A stretch of DNA of 52,310 nucleotides from Paractinoplanes deccanensis (GTDB lineage Bacteria; Actinomycetota; Actinomycetes; Mycobacteriales; Micromonosporaceae), in contig NZ_BOMI01000024.1 in assembly GCF_016862115.1 (NCBI RefSeq), forward strand, positions 1 to 52,310, in the 5' to 3' direction. Both the position numbers and the translations under genes were made by a program. A model generated the notes under the pieces. It ran no database searches, was not told the origin of the DNA, and saw only the letters and a list, made by a program, of their open reading frames with translations. This document shows, piece by piece, positions 7,253 through 15,415 of this stretch (its first letter is position 1; each line of letters begins with the position of its first letter).

Positions 7253-8589
7253 TCGACGTGGACGTTGTGGTGGTCGGGGCCGGCGTGACCGGCCTGACCG
7301 CGGCGGTACGCCTGCAGCAGGCGGGCCGCGAGGTGGTCGTGCTCGAGGCGCGCGACCGGGTGGGCGGCCGCCTGCTGACCGAGACGGTCGACGGCGTACG
7401 GCTCGAGATCGGTGGCCAGTGGGTCTCGCCCGACCAGACGGCGCTGCTGGCGATGGCCGGCGAGCTCGGCCTGACGACGTATCCCCGCTACCGCGACGGC
7501 GACTCCGTCTACATCGGCCGCGACGGCATCCGCAGGACTTTCCGCGGCGACGCCTTCCCGGTCCCGGAGGCCACGGCCGCCGAGATCAAGCGGGTGGCCG
7601 AGGAACTGGACCGCCTGGCGTCCCGGATGGACCCGCTCGTGCCGTGGGAGCACCCCGACGCCGCCCACCTGGACCAGATGTCGTTCGCCGCGTGGCTGGC
7701 CGCGCAGACCGACGACCCCGAGGCCAGGGACAACATCGCGTTGTACGTGGGCCCGGCGATGCTCACGAAGCCGCCCCACACGTTCTCGGCCCTGTCGGCG
7801 GTGCTGATGGCCGCCAGCGCGGGCGGCTTCCACCACCTGCTGGACGCCGACTTCATTCTGGACCGGCGCATAGCCGGCGGCCTCCAGGAAGTCCCGCTGC
7901 GCCTGGCCGCGCGGCTGGGCGACGCCGTCCACCTGGCGACCCCCGTCGGCCACGTCGCCTGGACCCCGTCCGGCGCGACCGTCGGCGACTACCGGGCCCG
8001 CCACGTGGTGCTGGCCGTCCCGCCCACCCTGGTCAACCGGATCCAGTTCACCCCCGCCCTGCCGCCCGTGCAGGCCCAGATGCGCCAGCACCAGTCCTTC
8101 GGCCTGGTCATCAAACTGCACATCACGTACGAGACCCCGTTCTGGCGCTCGTCCGGCCTGTCCGGCACGGCGTTCAGCCCGTACGCCCTGGTCCACGAGG
8201 CGTACGACAACACCAACGAGGACCTGCCCGCCGACCCTAGGGGCATCCTGGTCGGCTTCGTCTCCGACACCAAGGCGGACGCCCTGCTGGAGCTGGACGC
8301 CCCCACCCGCCGGGAGAAGGTCCTGGAGTCGCTGGCCGCCTACTACGGCCCGCAGGCCCGGCACCCGGTCGCCTACTACGAGAGCCCCTGGCAGGCCGAC
8401 GAGTGGACGGCCGGCGCCTTCGGCACCAGCTTCGACATCGGCTCCCTGACCCGCTACGGCCGCCACCTGCGCACTCCCGTGGGCCCACTGACCTTCGCCA
8501 GCAGCGACGTGGCAGGCCAGGGCTTCCAGCACGTGGACGGCGCCATCCGCATGGGCGAGGCCGTGGCCGGCGCCCTCCTGAGGAACTGA
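7249..8589 (+). CDS. Flavin monoamine oxidase family protein, putrescine-oxidase-like
   Basis: 446-residue FAD-dependent amine oxidase. GTG at 7249 overlaps the deiminase stop as GTGA, with GAGGGTGG upstream. The N-terminus holds the dinucleotide fold (VVVGAGVTGLTAA... and EARDRVGGR, about residues 6-45) followed by GGQWVSPDQ, typical of MAO and putrescine oxidases. The C-terminus has the closing FAD segment (FASSDVAGQGFQHVDGAI). No Cys lies near the usual covalent-flavin position, so FAD is probably non-covalent. After the two upstream enzymes make putrescine, oxidation to 4-aminobutanal with H2O2 release is the logical step (inference); another monoamine is possible. Confidence 0.85.
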   Translation: MIDVDVVVVGAGVTGLTAAVRLQQAGREVVVLEARDRVGGRLLTETVDGVRLEIGGQWVSPDQTALLAMAGELGLTTYPRYRDGDSVYIGRDGIRRTFRGDAFPVPEATAAEIKRVAEELDRLASRMDPLVPWEHPDAAHLDQMSFAAWLAAQTDDPEARDNIALYVGPAMLTKPPHTFSALSAVLMAASAGGFHHLLDADFILDRRIAGGLQEVPLRLAARLGDAVHLATPVGHVAWTPSGATVGDYRARHVVLAVPPTLVNRIQFTPALPPVQAQMRQHQSFGLVIKLHITYETPFWRSSGLSGTAFSPYALVHEAYDNTNEDLPADPRGILVGFVSDTKADALLELDAPTRREKVLESLAAYYGPQARHPVAYYESPWQADEWTAGAFGTSFDIGSLTRYGRHLRTPVGPLTFASSDVAGQGFQHVDGAIRMGEAVAGALLRN

Positions 8590-8621
8590 GGCCGCTCACC
8601 CACCGCGCTGGAGAACCTGGG

Positions 8622-9869
8622 TCATCCGGCGGCGGTGACCAGGGTCCGCAGGCGGTTCAGGGCCTCGGCGCGCACGGCGGTCAGGACCGGCTCGCGGGTG
8701 ACCGAAGCGGGACGGACCGGGACGTGACGCGGCATGCGCTCGGCCGCCGCGCGGATGTCGTCGGCCAGGGCCGGCCCCCACGGGCCGCCGAGGACGACCT
8801 CGCGGGGGTCGGCGAGCGCGACCACGGCGGCGATCACTCCGGCGACGGCCCTGGCGAGAATCTCGCGCGTGGCGGGATCACTCGCGAGCAGCCGCCGGAC
8901 GTCGATCGCCGTCTCGCTGCCGGCGTGGCTGCCGCGCCTCTTCTGACGTAGCCCCAACTCGCCGAAGACCTCGATGAACCGAACCGCCCGCCCACCGGCG
9001 CCCGCGGTGATCAGATGCGCGATCTCACCGGCCAGGCCGGAGTGTCCCCGGCGGACCTCGCCGTCGCTGACCATCGCGCAGCCGAGGCCTTCGCCCAAGT
9101 AGAGGTAGGCGAAATCCCCTCCGCCTCGCCGGCCCTGTCCCGGCTCGGCGCGCTCCGCCGGGTCCCGCCATTGACGGCTGTGCTCCGGCGGAGCAAGGCC
9201 GAGCCGTGCTCGCGACGCGAGGTCGAGCTGCGGCGACGTGTGCTCGGGCCGTCGTGACGTGTGCTCGGGCTGTCCGTGGGTGGCTTGGTGGTCGCGTTCG
9301 GCGAGGGCGGCCCAATTCACGTCGTTGTCGACGATGACCGGGCCGGTCACGTAGGGCCTCAGGAGGGCCGCAGGGTCCAGGTCTCCCACCAGGAACGGGG
9401 CGTCGGGCAGGTGGACCAGGCGGCCGGTGGCGCGGTCGACCGGGTCGGCGGCGCCCACGACGGCCACGCGGACGGGCTGGCCGGCGCGGGCGATCGCTTC
9501 GCCGGCCGCGGAGGTCACGGCGGCGGCGATCTCGGTGGGGTAGGCGGGGCGCACGGCCTGCGCGATGGTGTCGCCGTAGACGTCCACGCACTCGGCCACG
9601 ACGCCCTCGGGCGCGATGGTGATGGCCATGGCGGCGCCGACGCTGGGGGAGAGGGCGTAGTACGAGCCGACGCGGCCCTTGCCCCGGCCGCCGGGAGTGC
9701 GCTCGCCCGTGTCGGTCACCAGGCCGCGCTCGGTCAGGCGGCGGACGCTCTCGCCGGCCGTGGGCTTCGAGATGCCGATCTCGGCGGCCAGCTCGGCGCG
9801 GGTCAGGCGGCGGTGGCGCATCAGTGTGCGCAGCACGTGCTCGTCGGTGACGCTACGGACGATCTCCAC
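8622..9869 (-). CDS. ROK family transcriptional regulator with a low-complexity insertion
   Basis: 415-residue ROK (NagC/XylR-type) regulator. GTG at 9869 has AGGA 8 bases upstream. An N-terminal winged helix-turn-helix (about residues 10-65, RAELAAEIGISKPTAGESVRR) precedes a sugar-kinase-like ROK domain (GPVIVDNDVNWAALAER; YLYLGEGLGCAMV; GHSGLAGEIAH). Two oddities: residues about 192-250 are a polar, repetitive insertion (PEHTS twice) not expected in the family, and the Cys cluster (CxCGxxGC) that normally follows GHxGxAGEIxH and binds zinc is missing. It is divergent from the DUF1479 oxygenase gene, which it probably regulates. Ligand unknown. Confidence 0.82.
   Translation of the reverse strand: MEIVRSVTDEHVLRTLMRHRRLTRAELAAEIGISKPTAGESVRRLTERGLVTDTGERTPGGRGKGRVGSYYALSPSVGAAMAITIAPEGVVAECVDVYGDTIAQAVRPAYPTEIAAAVTSAAGEAIARAGQPVRVAVVGAADPVDRATGRLVHLPDAPFLVGDLDPAALLRPYVTGPVIVDNDVNWAALAERDHQATHGQPEHTSRRPEHTSPQLDLASRARLGLAPPEHSRQWRDPAERAEPGQGRRGGGDFAYLYLGEGLGCAMVSDGEVRRGHSGLAGEIAHLITAGAGGRAVRFIEVFGELGLRQKRRGSHAGSETAIDVRRLLASDPATREILARAVAGVIAAVVALADPREVVLGGPWGPALADDIRAAAERMPRHVPVRPASVTREPVLTAVRAEALNRLRTLVTAAG
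9235..9270. repeat. Two direct copies of a 15-base repeat inside the ROK gene
   Basis: GACGTGTGCTCGGGC occurs at 9235-9249 and again at 9256-9270, a 21-base (7-codon) period. It encodes the duplicated PEHTS in the ROK insertion, suggesting expansion by slippage. Confidence 0.7.
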
Positions 9870-9892
9870 AGCGCGATCCTAGTCAGGAGCCC

Positions 9893-9947
9893 TGTCTAGA
9901 AGCGCGTGCCATTTCTGGTCAAGGGGGTTGCCTAGAAAGAGGGTGCC
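9893..9947. promoter_or_regulatory. Direct repeat in ROK/DUF1479 intergenic region
   Basis: TGTCTAGAAGCGCGTGCC (9893-9910) and TGCCTAGAAAGAGGGTGCC (9929-9947) share the core TGyCTAGAA...GTGCC, 36 bases apart, just upstream of the ROK GTG. Candidate regulator sites; not proven. Confidence 0.4.
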
Positions 9948-9962
9948 CCGTAACGTCTCTTA

Positions 9963-9983
9963 CAAGTAAGGACCCTTGACTTG
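9963..9983. promoter_or_regulatory. Imperfect inverted repeat upstream of the DUF1479 gene
   Basis: CAAGTAAGG at 9963-9971 faces CCTTGACTTG at 9974-9983, complementary apart from one bulged base. It lies about 100 bases before the DUF1479 ATG. It may be an operator for the ROK protein or part of the promoter (it contains TTGACT). Confidence 0.4.
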
Positions 9984-10083
9984 AAAGCTGGCGCCGAAGC
10001 CGGATGTCAGGCGCGACGCCGGTGCGCGATGCCGGAGGGCGGCGGGCGAAGGGCAAAGGGCGTGCAACGAAGGAGGAAAGCTG

Positions 10084-11358
10084 ATGACCGTCACGACGCT
10101 GCCGCACTGGGAGGAGACCCCGGCGGACCTGGCCGCGGCGACCCGGCAGATCAAAGCGGCGCTGCGGGCGCGCATCGAGGCGTCAGGTCGCACGGTCGAC
10201 GAGGTCTTCGCCGTGGTGGAGCGGCGGGTGCAGGCGGCGATCGACGACATCGCCGCCACCCGGCGGCGCGGCGAGCCGGTCTGGCCGGTGATCGACTACG
10301 CGGACATCGAGGCCGGCACCGTCACCGCCGCCGACCTCGACAAGCTGCGCAAGCGCGGCTGCCTGGTCGTGCGCGGGCACTTCGAGCGCTCCCAGGCGCT
10401 TCAGTGGGACCGCGACATCGTCGACTACGTCGAGGGCAACCACTTCTTCGAGAACTACCGCGGCCCCGGCGACGACTTCTTCGGCAGCGTCGGCTCCAAG
10501 CCCGAGATCTACCCGATCTACTGGTCGCCCGCCCAGATGCAGGCGCGCCAGAGCGACCGCATGGCGCGAGTGCAGGCGTTCCTCAACAGCCAGTGGAAGC
10601 ACACCTCCGAGGGCGTCCAGTGGTTCGACCCCGGCCGTGACTCGCTCTACCCGGACCGCATCCGCCGCCGTCCCGAGGGCGCCGACTCCGCGGGGCTGGG
10701 GACGCACCTCGACCCGGGCACGCTCGACCTGTGGATGACGCGGGCGTACCAGAAGGCGTTCCGGCATCTCTTCGACGGCACCGTCGAGCAGTACGACCCG
10801 TGGGACGCCGCCTACCGCACCGACGGGCCGCAATATCCCGGCTCGACGATGTGCTCGGCGTTCCGCACCTTCCAGGGCTGGACCGCGCTCTCCGACATGG
10901 ACCACGACCAGGGTGTGCTGCACACCGTTCCCATTCCGGAGGCGATGGCCTACCTGATGCTGCGCCCGCTGCTGTCCGACGTGCCCGACGACGACATGTG
11001 CGGCGTCACCGTCAACCAGGTCTTCCCGGCCGGCCACAAGTGGCACGCCCCGCTCATGGAGGCGCTCTCCGGCATTCCCGACATCCGGGCCGGCGACTCG
11101 GTCTGGTGGCACTGCGACATGATCCACAGCGTGGCCCCGGTCGAGGCGCAGAAGGGCTGGGGCAACGTCATGTACATCCCGGCGGCGCCGTGGTGCCCGC
11201 GCAACGAGCGGTACGCGGTCTCGGTGCGCGAGGCGTTCCGCACCGGGTCGAGCCCGTCGGACTTCCCGGCCGAGCACTACGAGCGGGACTGGCCGAACCG
11301 CTTCCACGAGTCGGACCTGAACGAGACGGGCCGCCGAGGGCTCGGGATGTTGGCTTAA
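10084..11358 (+). CDS. DUF1479 (YbiU-like) putative Fe(II)/2-oxoglutarate dioxygenase
   Basis: 424-residue DUF1479 protein; ATG at 10084 follows a strong AAGGAGG. The family is predicted to be a cupin-fold Fe(II)/2-oxoglutarate-dependent oxygenase. Consistent with that, an HxD pair is seen at His208-Asp210 (THLDPGTLDLWM) and a distal His348 (CDMIHSVAP), spaced as expected for an iron triad. The length is normal for the family. Physiological substrate unknown. It is alone downstream of a divergent ROK sugar-responsive regulator, which hints at a role in carbohydrate or storage-compound metabolism (inference). Confidence 0.85.
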   Translation: MTVTTLPHWEETPADLAAATRQIKAALRARIEASGRTVDEVFAVVERRVQAAIDDIAATRRRGEPVWPVIDYADIEAGTVTAADLDKLRKRGCLVVRGHFERSQALQWDRDIVDYVEGNHFFENYRGPGDDFFGSVGSKPEIYPIYWSPAQMQARQSDRMARVQAFLNSQWKHTSEGVQWFDPGRDSLYPDRIRRRPEGADSAGLGTHLDPGTLDLWMTRAYQKAFRHLFDGTVEQYDPWDAAYRTDGPQYPGSTMCSAFRTFQGWTALSDMDHDQGVLHTVPIPEAMAYLMLRPLLSDVPDDDMCGVTVNQVFPAGHKWHAPLMEALSGIPDIRAGDSVWWHCDMIHSVAPVEAQKGWGNVMYIPAAPWCPRNERYAVSVREAFRTGSSPSDFPAEHYERDWPNRFHESDLNETGRRGLGMLA

Positions 11359-11360
11359 TC

Positions 11361-11379
11361 ATAGGTTAGGCTTACCTAA
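11361..11379. promoter_or_regulatory. Iron box (IdeR/DmdR-type operator)
   Basis: ATAGGTTAGGCTTACCTAA matches the actinobacterial iron-box consensus TTAGGTTAGGCTAACCTAA at 17 of 19 positions and is nearly palindromic. It lies 30 bases before the start of the 983-residue surface protein gene and just after the DUF1479 stop. By known IdeR/DmdR1 behaviour it should repress the downstream genes when iron is plentiful. Confidence 0.85.
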
Positions 11380-11408
11380 CCCGGAACCACTTAGGATCTC
11401 GTCGCGAA

Positions 11409-14360
11409 GTGACCCCTTCACGACGAGCGGACCTGACTGTGCGTTCCCGATATCCCCTGTCCCGAGCCGCCCACGCGCTCGTGGCAGTCATCACGGTTCT
11501 GGTGGGGGCGGCCCCGGCCGCCGCCACCAGGCCCACCGAAGCCGCCGCCACCCCGCCCACCACAAAGGCCGAAGCGGCAACCGACACCGGCTTCACGGCC
11601 CAACCCCAACCCCAGACGGCCCCCGACGGCAGCGCGGTCACCTTCTCCGCGACCTACCCCGGGGCCGTCCTCTACACCTGGTACCGCACCGACGCCGCCG
11701 GCACCAAGGCGCTCCCCGGCAACGCGGCCACCTACACCTTCACCGCGACCTACGCCGACAACGGCGCCACCTATTCGGTGCGCGTCTTCGACTCCGCCTT
11801 TGTGCAGCACCGCTCCGACGAGGCGAAGCTGACCGTCACCCCGGTGGCCGCGACCGTCACCGAGCCGCCGCACGACGCCTCGGTGCAGGCGTACCAGAGC
11901 GCCCGGTTCACCGTCACCGCCGGCGGCACCTCGCCGTACACGTACCAGTGGCAGCGCCTCACCGCCGGCACCTGGGCCGACATCGCCGGCGCCAGCAAGC
12001 AGGACTACGCGTTCAAGACCGCGCCCGCCGACGACGGCGCGCAGTTCCGGGTGCTGGTCGGCAACGCGTACGGCCCGCGGATCGCCTCGGCCCCCGCCAG
12101 GCTTGACGTGACGTCGGGCGGCGGCAGCCTCGACCCGGTGGCGCACGCCAGCCTGGAGTGGGGCATCAACACCATCTACCAGGGCGGCAACCCGGCGAAC
12201 TCCGGCTGCAACTTCTTCTCGGCCGGCACCCAGGCGCCGTTCCAGCCGCGCCAGGGCAACGTCCGGATCGTGCACCGGCTGCCGGACGGCAGCGCGCAGG
12301 GCATCTCCGACGCCACCAAGTGCATCCCGGGCTCCGGGACGCAGCTCAACCAGCGGGCGCTGTTCACCGAGGGCGCCGGCACCGCCAACCCGGTCACCGG
12401 GGAGGCGACCATCAAGTGGACCGGGGCCTTCACCGCGAACGCGTACTCCGGCATGGTCACCTGGTATCTCAAGGACCCGGTCCTCACCATCGCCGCGGAC
12501 GGCACCGGCACGCTCACCGCGACGAGCGGCGGGATGGGCTCGAGCCGCGCCAACCCGGGCACGCAGGAGCCGATCGCCGCCCGTACCGTCACCGTGGCGA
12601 CCTTCGACCAGGTGCTGCTCACCACCACGGGCGCGCAGATCTCGCCGTCCTTCGCGGGCGTCGACTACTTCCCGCTCGTCGACGGCAAGAGGTCCACCAC
12701 CTCCGCCATCTCCGACACGGTCAAGAAGGCCGAGCCCGGCTGGGGTTCCTGGCCGCAGTCCTTCGTGGACTTCCAGTACGAGACCGGCCTGTCCACCTAT
12801 TGGCACAGCAGCGGTCTGGCCGGCGACGCCGACAAGCTCCCGCTCGACATCACGGTCGGGTTCAACGCCGCGCCGGTCGTCAAGGACGTCCCGGTCATCC
12901 TCGCCAACCCGTCGACCGCCGCGGCGCAGCCGTACGTCGAGGGCCGCGGCCTGACCGTCACCGCCGACGTCGACGGCGACGCCGATCTGCGCTGGGAGAG
13001 GGCGAGCTCGGCGGCCGGGCCGTGGACCGCCATCGACGGCGCGACCACCGAGACGCTCACCATCGCCGCCGTCGACTCGTCGTGGAACGGCACGTACGTC
13101 CGCGTCGTGGCCACCAACGGCGACGGCCGGGCCGTCTCCACCGCCGTGCGGCTCAGCACCGCGCCGTATGCGGCGCCCGCCTTCGCGAAGCAGCCGGCGG
13201 ACGTGGTGGCCGTGGCGGGCAACCGGGCCGTCGTCTCCTTCCAGCTCACCGGGAACCCGGCGATCGACGCCGGCAAGGTGACGCTGGAGCGCAGCGACGA
13301 CAAGGGCGCCACCTGGACGGCGTGGACCGGCGTCACGGCCACCACCGCCGACATCACCATCGCCGCCGTCCCGGCCGACGCGAACGGCGCGCAGGGCCGG
13401 GTCGTCGCCGAGAACGTCGAGGGCGCCCGGACGACGTCCGGCGTGTTCTCCTTCCGCGTCTTCGCGTCCACCGGCAAGCCGCAGCTGGTCGTGCTGCCCG
13501 ACGGCCCGGTCGACCCGGGCAAGGAGACCGCCCTGACCATCGTCGGCGCCGGTTTCCCGGTGCCGGACTGGGCGAGCGCGACGCAGACGTACTCGCTCGA
13601 CGTGGGCCTGTTCGACGCGCAGGTGTGGCAGCCCGGCAAGCAGGGCACCCGCGACTGGGTCGCCACGTCACCGGACAGCTCCAGCGGTCAGATCTACCAC
13701 GACTGGATGGCGATGACCGGGGGCACGTTCACGATCGGCCTCAGGGTGCCGGCGGGCAAACTCCAGGCCGGGCACACGTACGGCATCGGGGCCTTCCTGC
13801 GGCTCACCGACATCAGCACCTGGCAGGACACGTTCGGCAACCGCTCCCTCGACGCGTGGACGCCGATCCGGCTCACCACGGTTCCGGCGGACGGCTCGCA
13901 GGAGATCGTCGTCGAGGTGCCCGAGCAGCAGGAGGAGCCGGGCGAGTTCCTCTGGACGATCGACGCGACCGACCGCACCGTGACGCTCTCCACCGCCGAG
14001 AACAAGGGCGACTACCTCCAGTCGACCGGCGACCTCAAGCCGGTGAAGGTGACCGACACCCGCGCCGGCGGCCCCGCCTGGTCGGTCTCCGGGGTGGCCG
14101 GCCCGTTCACCGGCGGCCTGCCCGCCAGTTATCTCGGCTGGACTCCCGCCGTGGCCACCGCGGGCGCCGGCGCCCAGGCCGGAACCGCTGTCACGGCGGG
14201 CGACGGCGACGGCCTCGGCGCCTCGGCCACCCTGGGGTACGCGGCCGACGGCCACGCCAAGGGCACCGCCGTCCTGGGCGCGCGCATGGACCTGCGCCTG
14301 CCCGTGACGACCGCGCCCGGCACGTACAGCACCATGCTCACCCTGACGGCGCTCTCCTGA
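11409..14360 (+). CDS. Large exported surface protein: Ig-like domains, HtaA-like region, WxL-like C-terminus
   Basis: 983-residue exported protein behind an iron box. A signal peptide spans about residues 11-40 (Leu/Val/Ala core ending GAAPAAAT). Two Ig-like domains follow (about 53-145 and 150-237). Residues about 245-495 (HASLEWGINTIYQ; WYLKDPVLTIAADGTGTLTA; SWPQSFVDFQYETGLSTYW) resemble HtaA-type heme-binding domains in pattern. Two more Ig-like domains (about 497-680) precede an unrecognised beta-rich region, and the last 140 residues resemble a WxL-like wall-binding domain. No LPXTG or C-terminal membrane span. The start is uncertain: GTG 11409 or GTG 11439, both before the signal. One base separates it from the DUF916 gene. 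Heme acquisition under iron starvation is inferred. Confidence 0.72.
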   Translation: MTPSRRADLTVRSRYPLSRAAHALVAVITVLVGAAPAAATRPTEAAATPPTTKAEAATDTGFTAQPQPQTAPDGSAVTFSATYPGAVLYTWYRTDAAGTKALPGNAATYTFTATYADNGATYSVRVFDSAFVQHRSDEAKLTVTPVAATVTEPPHDASVQAYQSARFTVTAGGTSPYTYQWQRLTAGTWADIAGASKQDYAFKTAPADDGAQFRVLVGNAYGPRIASAPARLDVTSGGGSLDPVAHASLEWGINTIYQGGNPANSGCNFFSAGTQAPFQPRQGNVRIVHRLPDGSAQGISDATKCIPGSGTQLNQRALFTEGAGTANPVTGEATIKWTGAFTANAYSGMVTWYLKDPVLTIAADGTGTLTATSGGMGSSRANPGTQEPIAARTVTVATFDQVLLTTTGAQISPSFAGVDYFPLVDGKRSTTSAISDTVKKAEPGWGSWPQSFVDFQYETGLSTYWHSSGLAGDADKLPLDITVGFNAAPVVKDVPVILANPSTAAAQPYVEGRGLTVTADVDGDADLRWERASSAAGPWTAIDGATTETLTIAAVDSSWNGTYVRVVATNGDGRAVSTAVRLSTAPYAAPAFAKQPADVVAVAGNRAVVSFQLTGNPAIDAGKVTLERSDDKGATWTAWTGVTATTADITIAAVPADANGAQGRVVAENVEGARTTSGVFSFRVFASTGKPQLVVLPDGPVDPGKETALTIVGAGFPVPDWASATQTYSLDVGLFDAQVWQPGKQGTRDWVATSPDSSSGQIYHDWMAMTGGTFTIGLRVPAGKLQAGHTYGIGAFLRLTDISTWQDTFGNRSLDAWTPIRLTTVPADGSQEIVVEVPEQQEEPGEFLWTIDATDRTVTLSTAENKGDYLQSTGDLKPVKVTDTRAGGPAWSVSGVAGPFTGGLPASYLGWTPAVATAGAGAQAGTAVTAGDGDGLGASATLGYAADGHAKGTAVLGARMDLRLPVTTAPGTYSTMLTLTALS

Positions 14361-14361
14361 C

Positions 14362-15378
14362 ATGTCGCCGCTCAGAGCCCTGCTGGCGGTTCTCGTCGCC
14401 GTGTCCGGCCTCGTGCCGGGCGCGGCGGCGGCCGCCCCCGCCGCCGAGACGCTGACCTGGTCGGTCCGGCCCACCCCCACCAAGAGCCGGCCCGACCGGC
14501 CCCATTTCGCCTACGACGCGCTCCCCGGGCAGCAGATCAAGGACAGCCTCCGGGTACGGAACTACGGCGCGGAACGGCTTTCGCTGTCGGTCTACGCGAG
14601 CGACGCCCTCACCACCTCGAGCGGCGCCCTCGACCTGCTGCCGGCCGGCGCGAAGTCCACCGACGTGGGCAGGTGGGCCGTGCTCGGCAAGTCGCGCATC
14701 GACGTGCCGCCGGGCGAGTTCGTCGACGTGCCGTTCACGATGACCGTGCCCGCCAAGGCGGAGAGCGGCGACCACACCGGCGGCATCGTCACCTCGTACC
14801 TCTCACCGGGAACCGACGGCGCGGGCCGGGCCGTCACCGTCGACCGGCGCCTCGGCACCCGGATGTACGTGCGCGTCGGCGGCGACCTCCAGCCGCGCCT
14901 GGAGGTGTCGCGGCTCGACGCGAGCTGGTCCGGCACCCTCAACCCGTTCCGCCCGGGCGGTCTGCACGTCGGCTACACGGTCACCAACACCGGCAACGTC
15001 CGCCTCGGCGCCGATCAGGTCGTCGCGGTCTCCTTCCCCGGCGGCGAGACCACGCTCGCCCGGATGCCGGAGCTGCTGCCGGGCGACTCGCTGACCTTCG
15101 GCGCCGACGTGCGCGGGGTCTGGCCGTTCTTCCGTACGAGGGCAGAGGTCCGCCTGACGCCGGTGCCCACCCGCCGGGGCGACGTCTTCGGCCCGCGGAC
15201 CGCCCCGGCCACCGCGTCCGCCGCCGTGTGGACGATGCCGTGGCCCCAGCTCGCCGTGCTGCTCGCCGCCGCTCTCGCCGTCGCCTGGCTCGTGTGGCGC
15301 CGTCGCCGCCGGCGCGCCGCGGTGAGCCGGCAGGTCGAGGAGGCCGTCCGGGCCGCGCTCGCCACACGTGCGCCATGA
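14362..15378 (+). CDS. DUF916-type (WxL-interacting) membrane-anchored surface protein
   Basis: 338-residue protein with signal peptide (residues 1-27, ending AAAAAP), an extracellular beta domain resembling DUF916 and its follow-on host-binding region (DSLRVRNYGAERLSLSVYASDA; IDVPPGEFVDVPFTMTVP; GDHTGGIVTSYL; YTVTNTGNVRLGADQ), then one transmembrane helix (about residues 288-307) and a very basic cytoplasmic tail of Arg residues. In Firmicutes, DUF916 proteins work with WxL proteins at the cell wall. Here it begins one base after the WxL-like gene, so the two likely form one surface complex and share the iron-box promoter. Confidence 0.8.
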   Translation: MSPLRALLAVLVAVSGLVPGAAAAAPAAETLTWSVRPTPTKSRPDRPHFAYDALPGQQIKDSLRVRNYGAERLSLSVYASDALTTSSGALDLLPAGAKSTDVGRWAVLGKSRIDVPPGEFVDVPFTMTVPAKAESGDHTGGIVTSYLSPGTDGAGRAVTVDRRLGTRMYVRVGGDLQPRLEVSRLDASWSGTLNPFRPGGLHVGYTVTNTGNVRLGADQVVAVSFPGGETTLARMPELLPGDSLTFGADVRGVWPFFRTRAEVRLTPVPTRRGDVFGPRTAPATASAAVWTMPWPQLAVLLAAALAVAWLVWRRRRRRAAVSRQVEEAVRAALATRAP

Positions 15379-15415
15379 CACGCCGAAGGAGGTCAAGTAG
15401 GCGGCCCGGCTGCCG

